Below, one piece after another: positions 1 through 8,137 of a stretch of DNA of 58,312 nt (the stretch's first letter is position 1; every line of letters starts with the position of its first letter). This DNA is from Lachnospiraceae bacterium. Its GTDB lineage: Bacteria > Bacillota > Clostridia > Lachnospirales > Lachnospiraceae. The notes below the pieces were generated by a model, which was not told the origin of the DNA, made no database searches, and saw only the letters and a list, made by a program, of their open reading frames with translations. The position numbers were made by a program, and so were the translations under genes. The stretch lies in NCBI GenBank assembly GCA_017622795.1, contig JAGAQI010000118.1, forward strand, positions 1 through 58,312. Reading direction: 5' to 3'.

Positions 1-1
1 G

Positions 2-421
2 CAGCAGGTTACCCAGGTGGAGGCAAAGGCTCCGGCGCCACAGCCGTCAGACGGAAGCTTCCAGTTCACCCTGCTTTCCGCCATTGAAGAAACGGCGCTG
101 GCGGAGCGGTTATCCGGACTTCTGACCGACATCGAAAAAGAAGGCAAAAAGATTGCCAAGCATATGGACGTGCGGGATATGAAGTATTACCGGTCCCTCA
201 TTCAGGAGTTTATGAATGAGATTGTGTCCCGCTCCCACAAGTTTACCAGAGAAAACTTTTTGGACCGCCGGGGCAGACACCGTGTGTACGGCATGATTAA
301 GCTGGTGGATGAAAACTTGGACCTTCTGGCAGCAGAGCTGTTAAAGGAGGAAAAGGACCATTTATTTATTTTAAGTAAAATCGACGAGATTCGGGGTCTT
401 TTGCTGGATATTTTAACGTAA
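2..421 (+). CDS. yaaR: YaaR family (DUF327) protein, 5' end outside window
   Basis: The reading frame is open to the window edge, so the GTG at 17 is probably not the true start and the gene is cut at its 5' end. About 139 residues are visible, nearly all charged amphipathic helix, with the family's conserved stretch around [13 protein letters not shown] and a terminal [15 protein letters not shown] helix. The YaaR function is unknown. Identification rests on this pattern and on position: in Bacillus subtilis yaaR lies directly upstream of holB and yaaT, exactly as here. It ends about 55 bases before holB and is probably in the same operon. Confidence 0.85.
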   Translation, partial: QQVTQVEAKAPAPQPSDGSFQFTLLSAIEETALAERLSGLLTDIEKEGKKIAKHMDVRDMKYYRSLIQEFMNEIVSRSHKFTRENFLDRRGRHRVYGMIKLVDENLDLLAAELLKEEKDHLFILSKIDEIRGLLLDILT

Positions 422-476
422 GACGCGGCAAAGGGCAGCAGCCGGCCAAACGGCTGGCATAATTTTGAGGAAAACT

Positions 477-1457
477 ATGAAGTTTCAGGACATTATTGGA
501 CAAGAGCATATGACAGGGCATTTGCAGAATGCCATACGGATGGGCAAGGTGTCCCATGCGTATATTATCCAGGGGGAAGCAGGTTCCGGTAAGAAACTGC
601 TGGCAGAAACCTTTGCCACCACCCTGCAGTGTGAAGAAGGCGGCATAGAGCCTTGCGGACACTGTCAGTCCTGCAAACAGGCAGTATCCGGAAATCATCC
701 GGATATCCGGCGGGTAACACATGAGAAGGCAAGCATCAGCGTGGATGACATCCGCCTTCAGTTAAACAATGATATTTTGGTCAAACCCTATAGCAGACCT
801 TACAAGGTCTATATTATAGATGAAGCAGAAAAAATGACGGAGCAGGCTCAGAATGCCATGTTAAAAACCATAGAAGAGCCGCCGGAATATGCGGTTATTA
901 TTTTACTGACGGTTAATGCCAAGCTTCTGCTTCCAACCATTTTGTCCCGGTGCATTTTACTGAATGTGCGGCCGGTGGCAAGAGGACAAATCACAAAGCT
1001 CTTAACGGAGCATCACGGTATTGCAAGCTTTATGGCAGAGGTGGCGGCGGATTTTGCGGACGGAGTGCCGGGGAAGGCCATTGCTTATGCGCAGTCCGGC
1101 GAGTTTGTAGAATTAAAAGATGAGGTCATTAAGGTGCTTCGCCGGTTAAATTCCATGCCGGCAGAGGAGCTTTATAAAAAGGTAAAGGAATGGGCGGGCA
1201 GAAAGACGGAGCTTCCGGATATCCTGTCCCTTATGAACTTGTGGTATCGTGATGTGTTGGTAATGAAATCCACCAATGGTGCGGGGCGCCCGATATTCCG
1301 GGAGGAGGAACGAGAGCTTACCAATCAGGCAGAGCACATGAGCTATGCCCGTATTGAGGAGTGCATAGAGGCGATTGATACGACACGGCAGCGCATGAGC
1401 GCCAATGTAAACCTGGAGGTTTCCTTGGAGATGCTGTTATATACCATGAAGGGCTAA
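477..1457 (+). CDS. holB: DNA polymerase III subunit delta'
   Basis: This is the delta' subunit of the clamp-loader complex that places the sliding clamp on primed DNA. The protein begins MKFQDIIGQ, has a P-loop-like GSGKK near residue 40, a zinc-binding C-x8-C-x2-C-x2-C cluster (CEEGG...CGHCQSC) near residues 55-65, and the sensor segments IIDEAEKMT and SRC typical of DnaX/HolB AAA folds. An in-frame TTG lies at 465, but ATG at 477 has GAGG at 467-470 with good spacing, so I start there (326 aa, normal for the family). It sits between yaaR and ricT, the conserved Firmicutes order. Confidence 0.95.
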   Translation: MKFQDIIGQEHMTGHLQNAIRMGKVSHAYIIQGEAGSGKKLLAETFATTLQCEEGGIEPCGHCQSCKQAVSGNHPDIRRVTHEKASISVDDIRLQLNNDILVKPYSRPYKVYIIDEAEKMTEQAQNAMLKTIEEPPEYAVIILLTVNAKLLLPTILSRCILLNVRPVARGQITKLLTEHHGIASFMAEVAADFADGVPGKAIAYAQSGEFVELKDEVIKVLRRLNSMPAEELYKKVKEWAGRKTELPDILSLMNLWYRDVLVMKSTNGAGRPIFREEERELTNQAEHMSYARIEECIEAIDTTRQRMSANVNLEVSLEMLLYTMKG

Positions 1458-1487
1458 ATCAGAAAAAGAGTAATATGGAGGTTATAG

Positions 1488-2399
1488 ATGATGATAAAGG
1501 TAATTGGTGTCCGCTTTCGTAAAGCGGGAAAGGTATATTATTTTGACCCGCTTGATTTTGATATCAAGCAGGGAAGCAATGTTATCGTAGAAACTGCCAG
1601 AGGCGTAGAATACGGTTTTGTAGTACTGGCGCCAAAGGAAGTGGAGGAAGATAAGGTAATCCAGCCGTTAAAGCCTGTTATCCGTCCGGCCACACCGGAG
1701 GACGATGAAATCGAACGTGCCAATAAGGAAAAAGAAAAGGAAGCGTTCAAGGTTTGTCTGGAAAAAATCAGAAAGCATGAGCTGGAAATGAAGCTCATTG
1801 ACTGTGAGTATACGTTTGACAATAACAAGGTGCTGTTTTACTTTACTGCGGACGGACGTATCGACTTCCGTGAGCTGGTAAAGGACCTGGCAGCAGTGTT
1901 TAAAACAAGAATCGAACTGCGTCAGATTGGTGTCCGTGATGAGACCAAAATCCTTGGCGGTATCGGTGTGTGCGGCAGACCGCTTTGCTGCCATTCCTAC
2001 TTAACCGACTTCGTACCGGTTTCTATTAAAATGGCAAAGGAACAGAATCTGTCCTTAAACCCAACGAAGATTTCCGGCGTGTGCGGCAGACTGATGTGCT
2101 GCTTAAAGAACGAGGAAGAGGCATATGAAGACTTAAACAGCAAGCTTCCGAATGTGGGGGATTTTGTTACCACAAAGGATGGTTTCAAGGGTGAAGTACA
2201 GAGTGTCAGCGTATTAAAGCAGCGGGTGAAGGTGGTTATCACCAAGGAGAACGATGAAAAAGAGGTAAAGGATTATCATACCTCCGAGCTTTCCTTTAAG
2301 CCGCGTCGTAAAAAAGAGCGAAATACTACCGATGATGCAGAATTAAAGGCATTGGAGATGCTGGAAAAGAGAGAAGGCAAATCCAATTTAGGAGACTAA
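1488..2399 (+). CDS. ricT: PSP1 domain protein RicT (YaaT)
   Basis: RicT (YaaT) is a member of the Fe-S-containing RicAFT/Y-complex that adjusts RNase Y processing and influences sporulation in B. subtilis. The 303-aa protein has the PSP1 C-terminal domain and the invariant cysteines GVCGRPLCCHSYL and GVCGRLMCCLKNE (about residues 160-205), the ligands expected for the cluster. A GGAGG element precedes the ATG pair at 1488/1491; either could be the start. It overlaps nothing and ends two bases before trmN6, suggesting coupled translation. Confidence 0.95.
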   Translation: MMIKVIGVRFRKAGKVYYFDPLDFDIKQGSNVIVETARGVEYGFVVLAPKEVEEDKVIQPLKPVIRPATPEDDEIERANKEKEKEAFKVCLEKIRKHELEMKLIDCEYTFDNNKVLFYFTADGRIDFRELVKDLAAVFKTRIELRQIGVRDETKILGGIGVCGRPLCCHSYLTDFVPVSIKMAKEQNLSLNPTKISGVCGRLMCCLKNEEEAYEDLNSKLPNVGDFVTTKDGFKGEVQSVSVLKQRVKVVITKENDEKEVKDYHTSELSFKPRRKKERNTTDDAELKALEMLEKREGKSNLGD

Positions 2400-2401
2400 G
2401 C

Positions 2402-3145
2402 ATGGAAGAAAAGGCAAACCTTCTGCCCGGCGAACGTATCGACGATTTGCAGAGGAATAACCTGAAAATTATCCAGAATGAAGAAAAGTTCTGCTTTGGC
2501 ATGGATGCAGTGCTGTTATCCGGATTTGCCAAAGTAAAGCCGGGAGAACGGGTACTGGATATGGGCACCGGTACCGGAATTATTCCGATACTGTTGTCTG
2601 CAAAAACCGAAGCAAAACAGTTCACTGCTTTGGAAATCCAGGAAGAAAGTGCGGACATGGCACGTCGCAGCGTGGCAATGAACGGTTTAGAAGAAAAAAT
2701 AAACGTGGTTACCGGCGACATCAAAGAAGCTTCTTCTGTTTTCGGAAAGGCTGTCTTTGATGTGGTAACCTGCAATCCGCCCTACATGAATGATATGCAC
2801 GGGTTAAAAAATCCCGACCTGCCAAAGGCTATTGCCCGCCATGAAGTGCTTTGCTCCCTGGAGGATGTAATCAGGGAGGCTTCTGCGGTATTAAAACCAA
2901 ACGGCAGATTTTATATGGTACACCGGCCCTTCCGTCTGGCGGAAATTTTTGCAGTGTGTCAGAAGTATAAATTAGAGCCAAAAGCCATGCGTCTGGTTCA
3001 TCCGTATTTGGACAAGGAACCGAACATGGTGCTGTTAGAGTGTTTAAAAGGCGGAAAATCCATGATAAAGATTGCCCCGCCGTTAGTTGTTTATAAAGAG
3101 CCCGGAGTATATACCGAAGAAATTTATGAGGTATATGGGTATTAG
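2402..3145 (+). CDS. trmN6: tRNA1(Val) A37 N6-methyltransferase-like (TrmN6/YabB)
   Basis: SAM-dependent methyltransferase of the YabB/TrmN6 family, which methylates N6 of adenine 37 in a tRNA-Val in E. coli. The 247-aa sequence shows the SAM-binding VLDMGTGTGIIPILL (about residues 54-68), an acidic strand LEIQEE, and the N6-adenine catalytic tetrapeptide NPPY near residue 127. N-terminal FCFGMDAVLLSGF is the family hallmark. It starts two bases after ricT. In B. subtilis yabA lies between ricT and yabB and a GIY-YIG gene follows; both are missing here. Confidence 0.9.
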   Translation: MEEKANLLPGERIDDLQRNNLKIIQNEEKFCFGMDAVLLSGFAKVKPGERVLDMGTGTGIIPILLSAKTEAKQFTALEIQEESADMARRSVAMNGLEEKINVVTGDIKEASSVFGKAVFDVVTCNPPYMNDMHGLKNPDLPKAIARHEVLCSLEDVIREASAVLKPNGRFYMVHRPFRLAEIFAVCQKYKLEPKAMRLVHPYLDKEPNMVLLECLKGGKSMIKIAPPLVVYKEPGVYTEEIYEVYGY

Positions 3146-3196
3146 GGTAAAGATAGTAACAAAGAAGTTTGTATGAAACAGGAAAGGTGAAGCAAT

Positions 3197-4039
3197 ATGC
3201 CGGGAACCTTATATTTATGTGCTACGCCAATCGGAAATCTGGAGGATATCACCTTCCGCGTAATCCGCACCTTAAAAGAGGTGGATGTGATTGCGGCGGA
3301 GGATACCAGAAACAGTATCAAACTGCTGAATCATTTTGAAATTAAAACTCCGATGACGAGCTACCATGAATACAATAAAATTGAAAAAGGAAAAGAACTG
3401 GTGCAGCAGATGCTTTCCGGAACCAATGTTGCATTGATTACGGATGCAGGAACTCCGGGAATTTCCGACCCGGGAGAAGAACTGGTGCGCATGGCAAGAG
3501 AAGCCGGGATTACCGTAACAAGTCTTCCGGGAGCATGTGCCTGTGTAACTGCACTGACGATTTCCGGACTGCCAACCAGACGCTTTGCATTTGAAGCCTT
3601 TCTTCCTTCCGATAAAAAAGAGTGCCGTCAGGTGCTTGCTGATTTGCAGGAGGAGACCAGAACCATTATTTTGTATGAGGCACCCCATCGGTTAAAAAAG
3701 ACACTGGCGCTTTTGCTGGAAACCTTGGGTGACCGTGAAATGACGGTGTGCCGGGAACTTACCAAAAAACACGAAACCACGATGTCCGGCCTGATTTCCG
3801 CGGTGCTTGCCCATTTTGAAGCGGAAGAACCAAGAGGGGAATGTGTTTTGGTTGTTCACGGAAAAGACTTTGCAGAATTTGAAAAAGAAGAGCAGGCCAA
3901 GTGGCAGGAAATGTCTATTGCGGAGCATGTGGAATATTATATTTCCGGCGGAATGGATAAAAAAGAAGCCATGAAAGCGGCAGCAAATGACAGAGGAATA
4001 TCCAAACGGGATATTTACCAGGCCCTGTTAGAAAAATAG
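3197..4039 (+). CDS. rsmI: 16S rRNA (cytidine1402-2'-O)-methyltransferase
   Basis: RsmI methylates the 2'-OH of C1402 in the 16S rRNA decoding centre. The protein opens with the tetrapyrrole-methylase fold motif LYLCATPIGNLEDITFR, followed by AAEDTRNS, ALITDAGTPGISDPG and LPGACACVTAL, all diagnostic. At 280 aa it is of usual length. ATG at 3197 follows AGGAAAGG with correct spacing. The gene closes the co-directional housekeeping block and is followed by a hairpin shared with the convergent abrB. Confidence 0.96.
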   Translation: MPGTLYLCATPIGNLEDITFRVIRTLKEVDVIAAEDTRNSIKLLNHFEIKTPMTSYHEYNKIEKGKELVQQMLSGTNVALITDAGTPGISDPGEELVRMAREAGITVTSLPGACACVTALTISGLPTRRFAFEAFLPSDKKECRQVLADLQEETRTIILYEAPHRLKKTLALLLETLGDREMTVCRELTKKHETTMSGLISAVLAHFEAEEPRGECVLVVHGKDFAEFEKEEQAKWQEMSIAEHVEYYISGGMDKKEAMKAAANDRGISKRDIYQALLEK

Positions 4040-4053
4040 AAGGATAAAAAATA

Positions 4054-4084
4054 AAGCCCATGGAAGAACTTCTTCCGTGGGCTT
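4054..4084. terminator. Bidirectional terminator between rsmI and abrB
   Basis: Arms AAGCCCATGGAAG and its near-exact complement (one G-T wobble at 4061/4077) form a stem of about 13-15 bp. A-rich sequence lies on the left and T-rich on the right, so it can terminate both convergent genes. Confidence 0.85.
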
Positions 4085-4109
4085 GTTTATCTTTAGGTAT
4101 GTAATGGTA

Positions 4110-4379
4110 TTATTTGATAATACCGGCAAGTTTAGCCAATTCTTTGATGGAATCTTTGGAAACCATTTTGCCGTGGTATTCCACAAGGTCTTCTGTGCTG
4201 CCTGTGAAGGTGTCAACCGGAGCGAACTTCTTTAAGATAATCATATCATCCGAAACATAGATTTCTACAGGATCTTTTTCACCGATATCCAAATTTCTGC
4301 GCAATTCGATTGGTAAAGTAATTCTGCCCAGCTCGTCCAAACGGCGGACAATGCCTGTATTTTTAATAATCTGACCCAT
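4110..4379 (-). CDS. abrB: AbrB/SpoVT-type transition-state regulator
   Basis: An 89-aa regulator whose N-terminal half is a swapped-hairpin AbrB DNA-binding domain (GIVRRLDELGRITLPIELRRNL). In Bacilli AbrB represses post-exponential genes. The C-terminal half (about residues 50-89) is family-typical in size for full AbrB rather than a MazE antitoxin, and no toxin gene adjoins it. Location next to rsmI copies the B. subtilis arrangement. A strong promoter lies upstream on the minus strand. Confidence 0.93.
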   Translation of the reverse strand: MGQIIKNTGIVRRLDELGRITLPIELRRNLDIGEKDPVEIYVSDDMIILKKFAPVDTFTGSTEDLVEYHGKMVSKDSIKELAKLAGIIK

Positions 4380-4439
4380 GTTGCATTCTCCTTATTCCTT
4401 GGTTTTTTAGAAACTTTCCTGTTCAAGCCTCTTGACAGC

Positions 4440-4468
4440 ATTATACATGAAAAGGAAGAATTTGTAAA
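4440..4468 (-). promoter_or_regulatory. SigA-type promoter of abrB
   Basis: On the minus strand TTTACA (4463-4468) and a perfect TATAAT (4440-4445) are separated by 17 bases, about 60 bases before the abrB ATG. Confidence 0.8.
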
Positions 4469-4566
4469 GTCTTTTTGACAAATATTAACAATTTAAAGAA
4501 ATTCTAGGAATAAAAACGAAACTGGAGGAATAGGATAGGGATAATTGCGGAAAGAAGGTTTTCTAC

Positions 4567-5253
4567 ATGTTAAACGTAATCTGGGCACTGATGATATTGA
4601 TTGGAGTGGCAGTAGGAATGCTGACCGGAACTATGGAGGCAGTTGGAAACGGAGCTTTGGAATCAGCAGGAAGTGCGGTAACCTTGTGCATTACCATGAT
4701 GGGGATACTGTCTATGTGGACCGGCCTTATGCAGGTGGCAAGGGCCAGCGGACTACTGGAAAAAATGGCGAAGGGGCTATCTCCGGTCATCCGCTTTTTG
4801 TTTCCAAGATTGAAACCGGAATCCAAGGCGGCGGAATACATTGCCACCAATATGGTTGCTAATGTGCTGGGACTTGGCTGGGCAGCCACACCGGCGGGAA
4901 TTAAGGCGATGGAAGAGCTGGCAGATTTGGAAGAAGAACGAAAAACGCCGGGGTATACTGCAGGAACGAAAGATATTCCCCGGGCAGCAAGTACGGAAAT
5001 GTGCACTCTTTTGGTAATGAATATGTCCTCGTTACAGCTGATTCCTATTAATATGATAGCCTACCGCAGCCAGTATCAAAGTGCATCTCCGGCGGCTATT
5101 GTGGCACCGGTAATTCTGGCTACCATAATCAGCACGATAGTTGCGGTGATTTACTGCCGGAGTAAGGCGGGGCGGGAGGAACGCGCGTGGAAAGCGAAGA
5201 ATAAAAGAATTGTAAATACAAATGTAATAACAGATTTAAAACAGAATTACTAG
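4567..5253 (+). CDS. spmA: Spore maturation protein A
   Basis: SpmA, with SpmB, is needed for normal dehydration of the spore core in Bacillus and Clostridium. The 228-aa protein is strongly hydrophobic, with membrane segments near residues 1-20, 33-55, 90-105 and 175-200, and the nucleoside-recognition (Gate) core with NMVANVLGLGWAATPAG and STEMCTLLVMNMSSLQLIP. ATG at 4567 has a modest AGAAGG ribosome site. spmB normally follows directly, but here galE has come between them. Confidence 0.93.
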   Translation: MLNVIWALMILIGVAVGMLTGTMEAVGNGALESAGSAVTLCITMMGILSMWTGLMQVARASGLLEKMAKGLSPVIRFLFPRLKPESKAAEYIATNMVANVLGLGWAATPAGIKAMEELADLEEERKTPGYTAGTKDIPRAASTEMCTLLVMNMSSLQLIPINMIAYRSQYQSASPAAIVAPVILATIISTIVAVIYCRSKAGREERAWKAKNKRIVNTNVITDLKQNY

Positions 5254-5280
5254 AATAAAACAGAAAATATAAAAAATATG

Positions 5281-5309
5281 TTGCATTTTGCAAAAGGTTT
5301 TGATATACT
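5281..5309 (+). promoter_or_regulatory. Promoter of galE
   Basis: TTGCAT (5281-5286), 17-base spacer, TATACT (5304-5309) with an extended minus-10 TG at 5301-5302. It gives galE its own transcript, separate from spmA. Confidence 0.8.
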
Positions 5310-5366
5310 ATGTAGGAAAAGAAGAAATCCGGCGTAAAGCCGAAAAAGAAAACGGAGGATATTGTT

Positions 5367-6383
5367 ATGAGAATACTGGTAACCGGCGGTGCAGGCTATA
5401 TCGGCAGCCACACTTGTGTAGAATTATTAAATGCAGGACATGAAGTTGTTGTTGTGGACAATCTGTGCAATTCCAGCGAAAAATCCCTGGAGCGTGTGGA
5501 AAAAATCACAGGAAAGCCGGTGGTGTTTTATCAGGCAGATCTTTTAGATAGAGAAGCATTGGAAACTATTTTTGCAAAAGAAAAAGTAGATGCGGTAATT
5601 CACTTTGCAGGCTTAAAAGCAGTTGGTGAGTCTGTGGCAAAGCCATTGGAATATTATCACAACAACATCACAGGTACTTTAATTCTTTGCGATGTTATGA
5701 GAAAACACGGCGTAAAGAACATTATCTTCAGCTCTTCTGCTACGGTGTACGGAAGTCCGGCGTTTATTCCGATTACCGAGGCTTGTCCAAAGGGCGACAT
5801 TACCAATCCTTACGGCAGAACTAAGGGCATGTTAGAGCAGATTTTAACTGACTTAAATACCGCAGACCCGGAATGGAACGTGGTACTCCTTCGTTACTTC
5901 AACCCAATCGGTGCCCATAAGAGCGGTATCATCGGCGAGGATCCGAAGGGTATTCCAAACAACCTTGTACCATACATCTCCCAGGTTGCGGTGGGCAAGC
6001 TGGAAAAGCTCAATGTATTCGGTAACGACTACGATACCCACGACGGCACCGGTGTCAGAGACTACATCCATGTAGTAGACCTGGCAATCGGTCACGTAAA
6101 GGCATTAAAGAAAATTGAAGATAAGAGCGGAGTTTCCATTTATAACCTGGGTACCGGCAACGGCTACAGCGTATTAGATATTGTCAAGGCATTTGAAAAG
6201 GCCTGCGGCAAGGAAATTCCTTATATTATCAGAGAACGTCGTCCGGGCGACATTTCCACCTGCTATGCAGACCCGGCTAAGGCAAAAGAAGAACTTGGCT
6301 GGACCGCAGAACGCGGCATTGAAGAGATGTGCGAAGACACCTGGAGATGGCAGAGCAATAATCCAAACGGCTACGAAGCATAA
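5367..6383 (+). CDS. galE: UDP-glucose 4-epimerase
   Basis: GalE interconverts UDP-glucose and UDP-galactose using bound NAD+. The 338-aa sequence shows the Rossmann GGAGYIG at residues 7-13, the catalytic S-T-Y-K elements (SSSATVYG; Y149-x3-K153), and the C-terminal [12 protein letters not shown] typical of SDR epimerases. GGAGG precedes the ATG. It has its own promoter and terminator although it interrupts the spmA-spmB pair. It could supply UDP-galactose to the glycan island downstream and feed galactose from the GH36 galactosidase into metabolism; both are inference. Confidence 0.96.
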   Translation: MRILVTGGAGYIGSHTCVELLNAGHEVVVVDNLCNSSEKSLERVEKITGKPVVFYQADLLDREALETIFAKEKVDAVIHFAGLKAVGESVAKPLEYYHNNITGTLILCDVMRKHGVKNIIFSSSATVYGSPAFIPITEACPKGDITNPYGRTKGMLEQILTDLNTADPEWNVVLLRYFNPIGAHKSGIIGEDPKGIPNNLVPYISQVAVGKLEKLNVFGNDYDTHDGTGVRDYIHVVDLAIGHVKALKKIEDKSGVSIYNLGTGNGYSVLDIVKAFEKACGKEIPYIIRERRPGDISTCYADPAKAKEELGWTAERGIEEMCEDTWRWQSNNPNGYEA

Positions 6384-6389
6384 AAACGG

Positions 6390-6436
6390 CATCGCCGCAA
6401 TACAATATACTAATTGTGTTGCGGCGGTGTTTTTTT
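6390..6436 (+). terminator. galE terminator overlapping the spmB start
   Basis: A 17-bp stem with G-U wobbles (arms 6390-6406 and 6413-6429) followed by seven T's (6430-6436). The T tract ends directly against the likely GTG start of spmB at 6437. Confidence 0.85.
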
Positions 6437-6961
6437 GTGGATTTTTTAGTATATCTTTCTTATTATATGATTCCGTTACTTATTTTTTATATTGTGGGAT
6501 TTGGATTGCTTCAAAAAGTAGATGTCTATCAGGAATTTGTGAAAGGCGCCAAAGATGGCATGAAAACCGTGGTAGAGCTGCTGCCTACCTTAATAGGGCT
6601 TTTAATGAGTGTGGGGATTTTACGTGCCTCCGGTGCGCTGGATATTCTGGCAGCATGGCTAAGTCCTGTAGCAAAGCTGTTGCACTTTGATGCAGCTTTG
6701 CTGCCGGTTTCGTTTATTAAGTTATTTTCCTCCTCGGCAGCGACGGGGCTGGTGCTGGACATTTTTGAAACCTATGGCCCTGATTCGCTGCTTGGTAAAA
6801 CCGTATCCATCCTTTGTTCCAGTACAGAGACTGTGTTTTATACTATGAGTGTGTATTTTGTGGCTGCCAAGGTGAAAAAAACAAGATGGACCCTGACAGG
6901 GGGATTACTTTCTACCCTGGCGGGCATTGTGGCCAGTATCTGGGTGGCGCAGTGGGTGTGA
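6437..6961 (+). CDS. spmB: Spore maturation protein B
   Basis: SpmB is the membrane partner of SpmA. The visible protein has hydrophobic segments near the N-terminus (YYMIPLLIFYIVGFGL), then VELLPTLIGLLMSVGILRASG, FIKLFSSSAATGLVLDIFE and a C-terminal segment, all matching SpmB. An upstream TTG at 6416 would place the galE hairpin inside the coding region. GTG at 6437 gives 174 aa, and an ATG at 6467 is a third option. No clear Shine-Dalgarno sequence precedes any of them. Translation may therefore depend on readthrough of the galE terminator. Confidence 0.88.
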   Translation: MDFLVYLSYYMIPLLIFYIVGFGLLQKVDVYQEFVKGAKDGMKTVVELLPTLIGLLMSVGILRASGALDILAAWLSPVAKLLHFDAALLPVSFIKLFSSSAATGLVLDIFETYGPDSLLGKTVSILCSSTETVFYTMSVYFVAAKVKKTRWTLTGGLLSTLAGIVASIWVAQWV

Positions 6962-7004
6962 GAATATGATAAAGACAATGGCAGACTTCGGACGTGGCGC
7001 AGAA

Positions 7005-7538
7005 TTACTTTAATAAATATGGTTTGGTGATTTTATTAAGTTCTTCGCTATGACCGGTAACGGTAAGCTTAATAATATCGATATCACACTGCATTTCATC
7101 TAATTTATCAATACCGCTTTGATACCGTTCGTAGGTATCAAGATAGCATTGTTCGATGTGGGAAAGTCTAGGAACGACATCGTTTTCCAGAGTAATCTCT
7201 ATATTCTTGACTCTGCTGTCCAGGCCGTCGAAGCGTTCTTCCAAACCGTCGAAGCGTTCTTCCAGACCATCGAAGCGTTCTTCCAAACCGTCGAAGCGTT
7301 CTTCTAAGCCATCAAAGCGTTCTTCCAAGCCGTTAAAGCGTTCTTCCAGACCATCGAAGCGTTCTTCTAAGCCATCGAAGCGTTCTTCCAAGCCGTTAAA
7401 GCGTTCTTCCAGACCATCGAAGCGTTCTTCCAAACCGTCGAAGCGTTCTTCCAGATGATCGATTCGTGGCAGTACTTTTTCATCTAATTTTTGATCCATC
7501 ATATCAGAGATGGCAAGTAATAGTTCATTATTATTCAA
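7005..7538 (-). CDS. Heptad-repeat coiled-coil protein, unknown function
   Basis: A 177-aa soluble protein built around eleven near-perfect copies of the heptad GLEERF(D/N), residues 28-104. The L/F spacing (3 and 4 residues) is that of a left-handed coiled coil that should oligomerise as a long rod. A short N-terminal helix precedes it, and a C-terminal segment (about residues 105-177: RVKNIE, LSHIEQCYLDTYERY, VTGHSEELNKI) is also helical. It has no signal peptide or membrane segment. The start is a TTG at 7538 preceded by AAGGAG about 10 bases upstream; the nearby ATG is out of frame. It is convergent with spmB. The plus-strand open frames over the repeat are its shadow. Confidence 0.8.
   Translation of the reverse strand: MNNNELLLAISDMMDQKLDEKVLPRIDHLEERFDGLEERFDGLEERFNGLEERFDGLEERFDGLEERFNGLEERFDGLEERFDGLEERFDGLEERFDGLEERFDGLDSRVKNIEITLENDVVPRLSHIEQCYLDTYERYQSGIDKLDEMQCDIDIIKLTVTGHSEELNKITKPYLLK
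7227..7457 (-). repeat. 11 x 21-bp tandem repeat inside the coiled-coil gene
   Basis: Eleven in-frame 21-bp units encode (G/H)LEERF(D/N). Asn replaces Asp in units 3 and 6, and synonymous changes suggest duplication of blocks larger than one unit. Such an array can change copy number by slippage without breaking the frame. Confidence 0.95.
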
Positions 7539-7609
7539 AGTTGTATATCTCCTTTATATGTTGGCGGGAATAATTTTTGATTTATGATATTTTATGGTTA
7601 CTAAGAAAG

Positions 7610-7625
7610 TACAAAACGTTTTGTA
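7610..7625. promoter_or_regulatory. Perfect 16-bp palindrome, candidate operator
   Basis: TACAAAACGTTTTGTA is its own reverse complement. It sits just downstream of the minus-10 of the coiled-coil gene promoter, over the expected transcription start, where a repressor would block initiation. Confidence 0.65.
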
Positions 7626-7630
7626 GCCAT

Positions 7631-7659
7631 AGTATACTTCAAAAAAAGACAGATGACAA
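7631..7659 (-). promoter_or_regulatory. SigA-type promoter of the coiled-coil gene
   Basis: Minus strand: TTGTCA (7654-7659), 17-base spacer, TATACT (7631-7636), giving a leader of roughly 85 bases before the TTG start. Confidence 0.7.
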
Positions 7660-7935
7660 TCTCGGAAAAGCTTACGAAAAATATAGCTGTTTTTTGGTGG
7701 GTTTGCACGAAAAAAATTAAAAAAATCAGGATCAAAAATGCGGGGAAATCCGCATAAATAAAGGATATTTCGATAAAATTCTGATTAGAACAGCCGGAAT
7801 AGGACCCGTTCAAGAGAGAAAAAGAAAATATCTGACGGGTGTCCCCTAAATATGGGAAGAAGAAATGGACTGAATACCACTTCTTGTGCCTGTTCTACAT
7901 CTTTAGAAAAAAGTCAAAAAATTTTAAAAAAGGGC

Positions 7936-7962
7936 TAAAGTCCCAGAAAATAATACCGATAT
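7936..7962 (+). promoter_or_regulatory. SigD (sigma-28) promoter of flagellin 1
   Basis: TAAA (7936-7939), exactly 15 bases, ACCGATAT (7955-7962). The Firmicutes SigD consensus is TAAA-N15-GCCGATAT, so only one position differs. Transcription should start near 7969. Confidence 0.92.
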
Positions 7963-7973
7963 AATTAGTGTAA

Positions 7974-8130
7974 GCAAGAGGATAACCTCTTGCGGAAGAA
8001 TTACTCTACTGACAAATCCTAGGTTGTTCGAAAGAGGAAGTCTTCCAAAAACTATTAAACCAAAAAGTGATTCCCGAAAGGACTCGGGAACCGGACGGGC
8101 GAACCCGTACCGGACACAATTCAAGGAGGT
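7974..8130 (+). promoter_or_regulatory. Structured flagellin 1 leader with GGA-loop hairpin and strong RBS
   Basis: Three hairpins lie in the leader. The 5'-proximal one is GCAAGAGG/CCTCTTGC (7974-7993) with an ATAA loop. The second is TTCCCGA/TCGGGAA (8071-8090) with loop AAGGAC, an exposed GGA as in CsrA sites. The third spans 8091-8113 with a CGAA loop. AAGGAGGT (8123-8130) precedes the ATG at 8138. In B. subtilis CsrA represses hag by binding one upstream hairpin and the Shine-Dalgarno; the layout here matches, but CsrA binding is inference. Confidence 0.6.
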
Positions 8131-8137
8131 AAATATT

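Larger units (their letters stand above)
7539..8137. other. 599-bp intergenic region between coiled-coil gene and flagellin 1
   Basis: No gene is seen here. It holds, from left to right, the coiled-coil gene's leader, palindrome and promoter; an AT-rich stretch (about 7660-7930) without recognised features; then the SigD promoter and structured leader of flagellin 1. Confidence 0.7.

Noticed and set aside
6181-6690. 169-aa plus-strand frame joining the end of galE and spmB
   Set aside because: Overlaps two real genes in another frame and runs through the galE terminator.
7227-7457. CRISPR-like direct repeats
   Set aside because: Units are contiguous 21-bp coding repeats with no unique spacers and no cas genes nearby.
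7156-7458. Plus-strand open frame of Arg/Ser/Lys-rich repeats (and a second frame at 7119-7307) over the 21-bp array
   Set aside because: It is the antisense shadow of the heptad repeat; it lacks a ribosome site, and the minus frame has a promoter, ribosome site and sensible coiled-coil pattern.
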